Below are positions 1 to 7,615 of a stretch of 11,646 nucleotides of DNA, one piece after another (position 1 is the first letter of the stretch; each line of letters opens with the position of its first letter). Made by a program: the position numbers and the translations under genes. The notes under the pieces are model-generated. The model was not told where the DNA came from, searched no databases, and was given only the letters and a program-made list of their open reading frames with translations. The stretch is from positions 5,081 to 16,726 of the forward strand of contig NW_004457664.1 of NCBI RefSeq assembly GCF_000313135.1, written 5' to 3'. Source of the DNA: Acanthamoeba castellanii str. Neff (Eukaryota > Discosea > Longamoebia > Acanthamoebidae).

Positions 1-2672
1 TGCAGTTGGGGCTTTCGCTGGTGGAGCAGGGCGTGGAGCCCGGGGCCTGTGTGCTCCTGCAAAAGAAGGAAAAGCAGACCAAGATGTCCATCTTTCGCAA
101 AGGCCGAACCAGCAACTACCCCGGCTCGTACGCTCCTTCTTCTTCTCTCAACTACCGCACGCACGTCACCGCACACGCGCCACCGCACGCGCACCACGAC
201 ACACACGCACGTTGACTTACGCGCGTTCTATGCAGGGGACCCGGGGGCGTGGTGCGTCCGTGGCAACCGCCAGGCGACAAGTCGTCGGGACCGAGGCCAC
301 TCATATTCGGCGGTACGCTCGAGGACACACTCGCCGGGCGCGACCTGCCGGTCCTCATGGTCAAGTGCATCACATACGTCAAGGCACGACCCCTCACCGC
401 CACTCACTCATTCACTTCGTCTTCGTTCTTTTCCCTCCTCTTCGTCTTCTCTCTTTCGCCTCGGACCTAAAAACAAACGATCATCGGACTTATAATCTTT
501 GTTCGGCGCCGGTGCAGGAGCGGGGCATCGACAAGGAGGGAATCTTTCGTCTCTCGGGCAGTGCGGTGGCGATCGAGGGGTTCAAGCGGGCGTTCAATGA
601 GGGCCAGGACGTGGACCTCAACAACTGCCTCGACATCCACGTCGTGTGCGGTCTCCTCAAACAATTCCTGCGAGAGCTGCGCGAACCCCTCCTCACCTTT
701 GACCTCTACGACATCTTCCTCGAAACCGGATGCCAACGTACCCTCAACGTTTCCCTTCACCTCCTCCCACGCCTCGGCCGATGCTGATTGTGTGTCGTGT
801 GTCGTGTGTCGTGTGTCGTGTGGTGTCGTGTGTCGTGCGTGTCGTGTGTCGACATAGTGGAGGCGGTGAAGAGTGTGCTGTCGCGATTGCCCGAAGTCAA
901 CGTCCGAGTACTCAAGTACCTGCTCGGCTTCCTCTCCGAAGTGGCATCCCACTCGGCCACCAACAAAATGCCCATGCACAACCTCGCCACCGGTACGCGG
1001 CCGTTGTCGTGCGTGTCGTGTCGTGTCATGCGTGTCGTGTGTTGTGTCTTCGCTTTGGTTTGTGCGACTCACCGTGCGGTCGCTGCGCAGTGTTTGCACC
1101 GAATCTGCTGCGCATGCGGGAAGAGAACATCTTCAGAATCGTGCAGGACACCCCGGCCGCCAACGCTCTCACCTCCTTCCTCATCCAAAACTACCACTCG
1201 CTGTTCCCCGTACGTGCGTGTCATGTGTGCCGTGCGTGTCATGTGTGCCGTGCGTGTCATTTGCGCCGTGCGTGTCGTGCGGTGTGTGCGACTCACCGTG
1301 TTGCCAATTTTTGCGCAGGAGTCCGCAGGGAACGGAGCGACGCCAGCAGCCACCACAGGGGCAAGATTTGCCGTGCCGGCGACCGCCACCGCCGCGACCA
1401 CCACTTCGGCCGCTGCCGCGACCGACGACGACCCGGTGGACTACGTGAGCTACGTGCGGGTGGCCTACGCCTACGAGCCGCAGGACTCGTCCGAGCTCAC
1501 GCTCAGCCCGGCCGACGTGCTGGGCGTGCTGCAGGACCACCAGAGCGGTTGGTGGAAGGGCGAGGTCCTGGACGCCACTACCCTGGCGCCCAGCGGCACG
1601 ATCGGCATCTTCCCCGTCACCTACTGCGACCCCTACGAACCGCCCGCCACCACCCCACGCGCGAAGCCGTCGCAGCCGCAGCCGCAGCCGACGGTCGAGC
1701 AGACGCCCGCGGTCCAGCCGACGGTAGCGGTGGTGGCGTCGGCGGCGGTGAAGCCGCAGCCGTCGCCCAGGCCGCCGCGGTCGGGGTCGCCGCTGATCTC
1801 GTCGATGCCGGCCAGCGTAGGCAGCGGTAGTGCGGTGTCGCCCCGCGCGGCGAATGGCAACTCGTCGGCAGCGGCGCTGACGTCGGGCGGGTCGGCCATC
1901 ACGCCCAGCACCGGGGTAAAGCGCCCCACCACACCGACCGGCGGCGGATCGTTCATTCTCCCGCCCGCGCGACAACAGCACACCACCGGTTCGACCACAC
2001 ACACACGCACACACGCGCGCGCGCACACACACAACCGCACACACGTGTATTGACCGGGTACCGATTAACACGCAGAAGCCTCGTCAGGAGGGGCAGCAAC
2101 GACGACGTCGCGGGCAGGCCTGGCCCCGACGGGTGGTCGAGGCAAGTTTTTGACCATGCGAGCCCCGCCGCCGTTGACCCCGGCCGAGGCCCAGGCCCGC
2201 GAGGGGGCGGCGGGCGGGTGGGAAAATGCGGCGTCCCCGCGGTCGCCGGCGGGCTCGCCCGGTTCGCAGACCAGAGGGCCGGCGTCGGCGTCGGCGTCGG
2301 GGGCTGCGGCTGCGGCTGCGGCGCGACCGTTGGTGCCTCCCAAGGAACTCAAGCCACGACTCATCTCCACCTACGTCCCTGCCGGCGGTAGACGACCCAG
2401 CGATGCGTCGTACGTTGTGTCATATGCTGTGTGCGTGTGCGTGTGTTGTGGGCGTCGTGAGTGCGGTGTGTCGCACGCGGTGCTGATTCGGGGTGGTCGC
2501 GCGCTCCAGATCGCTTGGGGGCATCGACGCGAGCAAAACGCCGGTGGTGGTGGACTGGGAGAAGGAGGCGTGCCGACTGCGAGAGTTGCTGGAGAAGGAG
2601 CAGCAGGCGCGAAGTGATTTGGAGCGGCGCGTGCAGGAGCTCGAACAGCAGCTCCAAGCCAAGAGCCACTAG
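1..2672 (+). CDS. RhoGAP-SH3 protein with C-terminal coiled coil (5' partial)
   Basis: The protein should stimulate GTP hydrolysis by Rho/Rac-type GTPases and bind proline-rich partners through SH3, acting at the actin cortex or membrane. I join exons <1-127, 236-383, 518-737, 858-992, 1091-1209, 1319-1988, 2076-2409 and 2510-2672; every junction keeps phase. The RhoGAP domain (about 297-1209) shows KCITYVK, then GIFRLSGS with the arginine finger at 548-550, LLKQFLREL, and NKMPMHNLATVFAPNLLR with the conserved NKM and Asn. The SH3 domain (about 1454-1640) has VAYAYEP, SGWWKGE and GTIGIFPVTY. A long Ala/Pro/Ser/Thr linker follows, with QPQPQPT repeats. The last exon encodes a charged heptad-like helix (EKEACRLRELLEKEQQ) ending at TAG 2670-2672. 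The first exon is open to the window edge, so the N-terminus is unknown; some family members carry a BAR or F-BAR domain there, but nothing visible decides it. Confidence 0.9.
384..517 (+). other. Probable GC-AG intron 2 of the RhoGAP gene
   Basis: RhoGAP alignment wants CITYVK followed directly by ERGIDKEGIFR. Reading through VK puts the exon end at AAG 381-383, so the intron begins GCACGA and ends GGTGCAG at 517. The only competing GT donor (378) would delete Val-Lys from a conserved helix, while keeping frame. Both give phase 0. The GC donor is preferred from family knowledge, not from transcript evidence. Confidence 0.6.
785..850 (+). repeat. TGTCG/TGTG repeat in RhoGAP intron 3
   Basis: The stretch is a run of imperfect GTGTGTCGTGTGTCGTG units filling the 3' half of the intron at 738-857. 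It has no pyrimidine tract before the acceptor ACATAG. A possible branch site, TGCTGAT, lies just before the repeat, at 782-788. Confidence 0.8.
1210..1290 (+). repeat. Roughly 20-bp tandem repeat in RhoGAP intron 5
   Basis: Units built on GTGCGTGTCATGTGTGCC occur three to four times directly after the donor GTACGT at 1210. The rest of the intron (to 1318) holds GCGACTCACCGTG, a 13-nt segment also found near the 3' end of intron 4 (993-1090), and ends TTTTTGCGCAG. Confidence 0.8.
1993..2035 (+). repeat. CA/CG dinucleotide tract in RhoGAP intron 6
   Basis: An alternating purine-pyrimidine tract (CACACACACGCACACACGCG and on) fills much of the 87-bp intron at 1989-2075, which runs from GTTCGA to ACACGCAG. 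Without splicing, the frame would run into TGA at 2051-2053, and the downstream Ala/Pro-rich exon would be lost. Confidence 0.8.
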
Positions 2673-2693
2673 TGCGGCCGTGTATCAACCAAC

Positions 2694-2750
2694 AACAAAC
2701 ATGTTTTACATCATTACAACACCAGAAAACAAATGTCAATCATGTTTGTT
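2694..2750. terminator. 10-bp inverted repeat in the convergent 3' gap
   Basis: AACAAACATG at 2694-2703 is matched by its exact reverse complement CATGTTTGTT at 2741-2750, with a 37-nt loop. It lies between the RhoGAP stop (2672) and the PAQR stop (2814). No canonical AATAAA is visible on either strand in the gap, so a role in 3'-end formation of both convergent transcripts is only a suggestion. Nothing else is recognisable in 2673-2813. Confidence 0.3.
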
Positions 2751-2813
2751 TTAAACACTCTTCTGTGTGGTCGCAAGAGTTAGCAAAAATGAGGAAAAGT
2801 GCAACAAAACAGC

Positions 2814-5012
2814 TCAAAGCGACAGAGAAGTGGGACAGGTGCGGCCGTTGTCGGCGGTGAGACTGGTCGGGCCGAACTCGGAGTAGAAGACGGAGTAGAG
2901 GATGCACATGCCGAGCCACACCAGGACGTGGAAGATTTGATGCGACGCAAACTGCAGTCGTGGCCACACCACAAACAACGTCAGCCATGTGGGCGGAACA
3001 CCACACACTACACACACGCACACACGCACACACGACACACGCACACACGCACACACGCACACACGCACACACGCACACACGCACACACGCACACACGCAC
3101 ACACGCACACACGACACAAACGTAAATACGTACAAAGATGTCGAATCGGCCGGGGTACCACCTCTCCGGGACCTTCTTGTTGCGGATGACCTGCCGCGCG
3201 TAAACACGCCGTGGTTAGAGTGGTGGTGGTGGTGGTGGGGTGGGGGGGCAATTAGAAGGGGCATCGCCGGTCGGACATGCGCACGGGTGCGAGATGAGTA
3301 CCATGGAGCCGATCACGCAGACGGCCACCCACACCAGCTTGAGGTTTCTGCTCACCGTGGTCCACTCGAAGAACTGTTGGCGCGACATTTAGAGCGGCAC
3401 GCACGGCACACACGACACGCACGACACGCAGCACGACAGATGACACGGTACGTACCCCGTCGCGGATGTCGGCGTGGATGTGGGCCCACAGGCCGAGGAT
3501 GGAGAGAAGACCGAACAGCCAGGTACCTGAAGGGTGGTGGTGGTGGGAGTGGGGGGTGAGCAAGAGAGAGAGAGAGAGAAAAAGAGAAAGAGCGAAGGAG
3601 GGAGGGCCACACGTACGCAGGTTGAAGAGCTTGTACTTGACGATGGCCGGCATCGATACGAAAATGACAAATAGAGCATTACATCAAGAGTCTGTCGTTG
3701 TGTGTCGTGTCGTTGGTCGTGTCGTTGGTCGTGTCGTTGGTCGTGTCGTTGGTCGTGTCGTTGGTCGTGTCGTGTCGTTGGTCGTGTCGTTGGTCGTGTC
3801 GTGTCGTGTCGTTGGTCGTGTCGTTGGTCGTGTCGTTGGTCGTGTCGTGTCGTGTCGTGTGAGCGCATGTGATTGACTCGAGTGGTGGACAGTCAGAAAA
3901 GCGCGTAGGGGGGGTACCATGTAGGTCCATCGGTGCACGTCGTGGCACCAGAATCGAAAATAGGCCACCAGCAGCACCGAACCAAAAATATACAGGCCTA
4001 GCCACCACCCACCACCCACCGCCGCCACCACGAACGCATCGAGTTCAGCCCAAAGTCAAGTAAATGCGCGGATGGCGACACGCACACGCACGGCACGCGC
4101 ACGAGCGCGGGGGAAACGGTACCGACGCCATTGATATCTGCGATGAGCCAGTTGGCGTAGGCCCGGACCGAGTGGTTGCGGAACACGTGGTAGAACGTGC
4201 TGATGAAGAAACAGGTCGACACACAGCCCAGGTACACCAGAAACACCACACTGCACACACACCACACACCATTCATCATCAGTCTGCATTCGAGTGTGTG
4301 CGGTGGTGCGTGCGGTTGGCGTGTGCGGTGGTGTGTGCGGTGGTACCGGTCGTAGAAGGGCATGTTGGCGGTGGAGAGGAGGTTCTCGAGCACGAGACCA
4401 GCGAACATCAAAAATGCCAGACCGTGCGTCCAGATATTTACCTGTTTGCACAAGTCGTAGACATCAACACATACGCCACGCGAGAAAGTCGCGACGTCAG
4501 TGATCTGTGTTTTGTGCGTGTGTGCGTGTGCGTCCGGTGTGGCGTACAGTTTCGTTGTGGAGCGCGAAGGCCGAGCACACGCACGCGCAAGCGTCCTTCT
4601 TGCCCATCTCTCGGTACCCTAGAAGCAATGCATCAGAAATAAATAAATAAAAATGGGTTGACTAATACAGAAAAATACAATTAAAAAGAAAAGGAACAAT
4701 TAATTTGGAAAAAGATGATTAAACTGAGATTATTGTCATTGTTCTCAATATGAGATTGAGAATTAAAATAAATGCTTTACCACTTCGGAGGTAGGGGTTG
4801 TCTTCGAGGCAGATGTCGAGGAGGGAGATTTTAGTGAAGCTCGTCTCGGCCTTGTTCTTGGCGCTCAGTTCCACCTGCCGGCCGTTGTTGGCCGCGGTCG
4901 CCGACGCATTGTCAGCGATCACTCGCTGGTCCTTCATCCCCTGCGTCTCCCCCCTCTGCCGCCCCTCCTCCCGCCCCACCCGCCGCCTCAAGGCCTTGCC
5001 GCTCTCCATCAT
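2814..5012 (-). CDS. PAQR family (adiponectin/progestin receptor, hemolysin III-like) membrane protein
   Basis: This is a seven-helix integral membrane protein of the PAQR/AdipoR/Izh family; known members are linked to ceramidase-like activity and lipid or zinc homeostasis. Minus-strand exons are 5012-4781, 4618-4548, 4441-4347, 4250-4123, 3997-3918, 3691-3617, 3526-3456, 3373-3302, 3190-3134 and 2951-2814. They give about 339 residues once one base is added in exon 6. Family motifs in order are LEDNPYLRSGYR, ALHNETVNIWTH, STFYHVFRNHS, ADINGV, VPERWYPGRFDIF and SHQIFHVLV. Predicted zinc-site residues are H154, D171, H298 and H302; the 17- and 4-residue spacings equal those of human AdipoR1 (H191, D208, H337, H341). 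The start ATG 5012 is fixed by an in-frame TGA six bases upstream. The N-terminal 60 residues are Arg/Gln/Glu-rich. Exon 6 needs one more T in the TTT corresponding to 3669-3671. The choice between assembly error and a broken gene is open. Confidence 0.9.
3001..3117. repeat. (CACACG)n hexamer repeat in PAQR intron 9
   Basis: Near-perfect CACACG units run for more than 100 bp, with a few ACGACAC interruptions. They lie wholly inside the intron at 3133-2954. On the transcribed strand the repeat reads GTGTGC. Strictly alternating purine-pyrimidine sequence of this kind is classically able to adopt Z-DNA. Translated reading frames over it are only Thr/His/Arg repeats and are not genes. Confidence 0.95.
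3219..3247 (+). repeat. G-rich tract in PAQR intron 8
   Basis: A GTGGTGGTGG run is followed by GGGG and seven consecutive G. It sits opposite the sense strand of the PAQR intron at 3301-3191, where it reads as a C/CCA-rich tract. A similar G-rich run is at 3531-3557 in intron 6. The runs could support G-quadruplexes on the plus strand, but no function is evident. Confidence 0.5.
3700..3862. repeat. 12-bp minisatellite in PAQR intron 5
   Basis: The unit GTCGTGTCGTTG is repeated about ten times, broken by extra GTCGT half-units at three places. It fills most of the 226-bp intron (3917-3692), one of the longest in the gene. The acceptor on the minus strand is CGACAG right at the repeat edge. 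There are no unique spacers, so it is not a CRISPR array. Confidence 0.95.
4619..4780 (-). other. AT-rich first intron of the PAQR gene
   Basis: This 162-bp intron (donor GTAAAG, acceptor GCTTCTAG) differs sharply from the others in the gene. It is A/T-rich, holds an AATAAATAAATAAA-type run at 4640-4651, and lacks the CA/CG repeats. It splits a Gly codon between LRSG and YREMG. A regulatory role for a distinctive first intron is possible but not shown. Confidence 0.7.
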
Positions 5013-5020
5013 CTCTCACT

Positions 5021-5878
5021 CTACTCTCTCTCTCTTCTCTCTTTGAAGCTGGCCGTCGCCCAGAGCGCGTGCGTCAGCGGCACGTGGGGTGTTTCGGTCC
5101 ACGGCACCAGAACTCCACCCCTAACTATATTACTCTCCGAACATGCGAGAAAAAGGCGAGAAAATGGGACCATGTTGGCGCCATCCTGTCATCCGTCGCC
5201 ACGCTCCTCCACGCCAAAGAAGACGATAGGGAACTGGAGGCCACCGTTCCCTTGAGTAAGAAGAGACGTACTACTTTTTTCCTCGCGAACGCACGCCGAC
5301 CGACCGAAGGATACACATCTGAAGGAGAGAGAGGAGACGACGTGGGGGAAGGAGCGAATAATGACGGAGCAAACGGAACAGCGTCTCGCCACAACGGGGA
5401 TGACAACGGCGCCTGTCCAGGCTTTGGCCCTCTTCCATTGGAGCTAGCCTTCGCCATGAGGTGTCGCTCATCATGCGGAGTTCCAGAGCTCACCCACGTC
5501 ACTCGCGAGCTTGGCTGTCTGGTCAGACTCGCTGCTGGGGTAGAAGCTATACGAAGTTTGGCCCGGAACGCGCAGTCGTCTGCCTTCGCCCCACACCTCC
5601 ACCACGCCATCGGTGAACACGCCCACGGGCTTGGACAGCTGCACCGTCATCACGTCCACGTCATGCGTCCATTTGACCTGGTCGGGGCGAAGCCACTCAG
5701 CACGAGCACAAGATGAACGAAAAGAGAGGAACAGGAAGCTGCCTACCTTCATAATAGAGGTGGGGGCCTGGATGGCTTCCGCGCTGGCAAGGAGCTGTTC
5801 AATCTTGCTGGCATCAGTGACGGTCTTGCTGAGCTTCTGCCCGTCACGCGGGCCTCGAGTCATTACCACCTGTGACAT
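5021..5878 (-). CDS. Small protein of unknown family, four exons
   Basis: I do not recognise the family. The best model on the minus strand joins 5878-5747, 5677-5494, 5250-5203 and 5112-5021, giving about 152 residues. All phases agree (0, 1, 1), and the exon 2 donor is a good GTGAGC. Residues 1-44 (MSQVVMTRGPRDGQ onward) look helical and end SIMK. The rest is beta-rich, with DVMTVQLSKPVGVFTDGVV, VPGQTSYSFYP, LQFPIVFFGVEE and LVPWTETPHVPL. No signal peptide or membrane segment is visible. Alternatives are an exon 2 start at 5695 (adds six residues) and a shorter protein ending at TGA 5473-5471. The last exon ends in a GA-rich run with TAG 5023-5021, only 8 nt before the PAQR ATG, so the PAQR promoter must lie within this gene or the two share a transcript. 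Exons 1 and 2 are the firmest part; exons 3 and 4 rest on frame and phase. Confidence 0.55.
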
Positions 5879-6150
5879 CTCTTGCTTCTCTTGGCGCTTG
5901 TGAAAGTGTTGGATGTTGGTTGCTTTCTTTTTATGCTCCAGCGGAAGCTGTTTTTTTCCGAAGGCCCGCTATTGGCTTCAACACGGACTTACAGCTCTCG
6001 GAGGGTTTCACGAGATTGGTTTTCAGGAGAGTTTCTTTTTCAAATTGCCGTTGTAAATTTCTGTGCTGGTGGGAAGAAGACGTTCAGGAACCTGGAGACG
6101 CTCATACGCATTGTAAAAGAGGAGTTTGACACCCCTGATCATGAAGCTAC
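5879..6150. promoter_or_regulatory. Divergent intergenic interval, possible shared promoter
   Basis: This interval separates the minus-strand gene starting at 5878 from the plus-strand gene starting at 6151. It is T-rich and still contains CpG up to about 6110, unlike the block to its right. No clear TATA element was found. A plus-strand frame is open from ATG 5930 to TGA 6152-6154. Its end (FRNLETLIRIVKEEF, then DTPDHEA) looks protein-like and would continue in frame into the next gene if one more A were present at about 6149-6151. It may therefore hold an upstream exon instead of being pure promoter. Confidence 0.4.
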
Positions 6151-7420
6151 ATGATACTAGAGGGGGAAATGAAAGACCAGTTTGTGGATGTGCTAGAGTT
6201 GCCAGACCACACCCCAAGCAATGATGATGACAAGAACTATGAGCAAACTGAATGGACTGGTAACAACATGCATAGCAACAATTGATTCACCTCACCCTCC
6301 AACAAACACATGCAAATGCTCACAAAAAAACAGTTGATGTCACAAATAAAAAATCACATAGACCAATGTCTCCTCCAACAGCATTGAACAGTTCCTTTGT
6401 GTCATTCTTTTTGAGACATCATTGCACACTCTAGACCATCCCCACCAAAAAAAAAACAAACAAACACCCTTCATTGTACAGGATGCCACAGAAAAGAGCA
6501 CCATGTTCAAGCACCCACATTGGTACAGGAGCTATTTGTCAGGTTCTCAGCCATCATCATCTCCTCATCCACAACAATGTACATGAGCCTGTTCATCACC
6601 AATGGGAGCTGTGACAAAATCAAATCCTTCCTTGTCTTCATGGCTGTCACTGTGCTTGTGGTGATCATCTACAACATGATCAACTATGCCATAAATCATG
6701 TGGGAGAGGTAGGACCAGAGGTGGAACAGCATGATAATGACCCTCATAGACTTCATCATGCTCATCATGATCATCATCTCATTCCAGTACAGCTCCCTGC
6801 TCATGTTCCAATACTGGTCAAGGTCAGGTCTATCTGTGACAGAGACCATACTACTCTTGCTCATATCATGGATCTTTGTGGCCTATCAGTACATCATCAG
6901 CATCACATCACCACAACGCCTCCTCACCTCCTCAGCAACAGGATGGTGATGCTGAACATGGGAAGTGATTATGACAAGAAACAACCAGGGGACAAAAAAC
7001 AAAACAAACCCCCTACCACCATCATTGTGCAGTGTCATGCAAACAGCCAGTGAGAGCCATGGTCAGGTTTTTTGTCATTATTGTGTTTTGCAACAACAAC
7101 AATACAGCACCACCATTAGCACCTGCAGGCATATGGAGATCACACATGAGATTGTGGTGGAGGCTGTCCTGAACAAGGCCAAGAAAGGCGTAGTGTCAGG
7201 TGTAATCTGTGCAAACAATGTCCTGTGTGCCTCCTTCCTTGCCCTTGTGGTAGCAATGAAAAGGAGTACAGTGAATCTGAGGCTCTTTAGGGACTACATG
7301 GACATCATGGCCCACACTGGCTACTTGAAGCGCCACCAAAGGGACACAAAACCTGCTGCTAACAAAGTTGTGCACACCCTCTTGAGTGCAGCAGGACTTG
7401 CTCATGGGAACACAATGTAG
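6151..7420 (+). CDS. Multi-helix membrane protein of unknown family in the CpG-poor block
   Basis: I do not recognise the family. The model joins 6151-6259 (MILEGEMKDQFVDVLELPDH, acidic, cytosolic-looking), 6482-6945 and 7129-7420 (alternative start 7108). Introns are 6260-6481 (GTAACA to TTGTACAG, phase 1) and 6946-7128 (GTGATG to CCTGCAG, phase 2). Hydrophobic segments include FLVFMAVTVLVVIIYNMINY, FIMLIMIIISF, ETILLLLISWIFVAYQYIIS and VVSGVICANNVLCASFLALV. The C-terminus is basic and polar, ending AAGLAHGNTM and TAG 7418-7420. Within the middle exon the frame changes between NHVGE (about 6708) and WNSMIMTLIDF (from 6722). One extra base, for example a G of the GG at 6712-6713, explains it; so might an unrecognised intron. 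ATG 6151 has an in-frame TGA nine bases upstream, but see the possible upstream exon. The gene could be active, or a decaying copy of foreign or mobile origin. Confidence 0.5.
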
Positions 7421-7554
7421 CACATCATCAATCACAATGAACATGCAAGGTCTCCCTCTCCTGTCCTATTGCACCGCCAGTCTTTGCAAAAGCACTACAA
7501 CAGCAACAAAACCAATGATTATGATGATTACTATGAATGGCAGAGTACAATAAT

Positions 7555-7560
7555 AATAAA
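7555..7560 (+). terminator. AATAAA polyadenylation signal of the CpG-poor gene
   Basis: AATAAA lies about 135 bases after the TAG at 7418-7420, and a second copy follows at 7565-7570. The surrounding A/T-rich sequence is typical of a eukaryotic 3' end. It falls about 55 bases before the stop codon of the convergent phosphatase gene. The stretch 7421-7554 holds no other feature that I can see. Confidence 0.5.
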
Positions 7561-7598
7561 AAGAAATAAAAAAACACCAATTTGTTGGTTTGTTTCTT

Positions 7599-7604
7599 TT
7601 TATT
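7599..7604 (-). terminator. AATAAA polyadenylation signal of the 5-phosphatase gene
   Basis: On the minus strand AATAAA follows the TAG at 7618-7616 by 11 bases. This supports 7616 as the true end of the phosphatase gene, and argues against the earlier in-frame TGA at 8152-8150. Confidence 0.6.
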
Positions 7605-7615
7605 GTTGAGTGTCA

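Noticed and set aside
212..787. One continuous RhoGAP exon from 212 to 787
   Set aside because: The frame before 518 is intron-derived, and that after 737 reads into the next intron. The conserved RhoGAP sequence is recovered only with the introns at 384-517 and 738-857 removed.
2960..3250. His/Thr/Arg-rich or Cys/Val-rich small proteins across the CACACG repeat
   Set aside because: These are frames through a simple repeat inside an intron; the PAQR exons on either side splice in phase.
3700..3862. CRISPR-like array
   Set aside because: The units are contiguous 12-mers without unique spacers and lie in a eukaryotic intron.
5069..5716. A 215-residue open frame on the plus strand
   Set aside because: It runs antisense to exons 2-4 of the minus-strand gene, which shows phased splicing and a more natural protein. 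The plus frame has no domain-like pattern.
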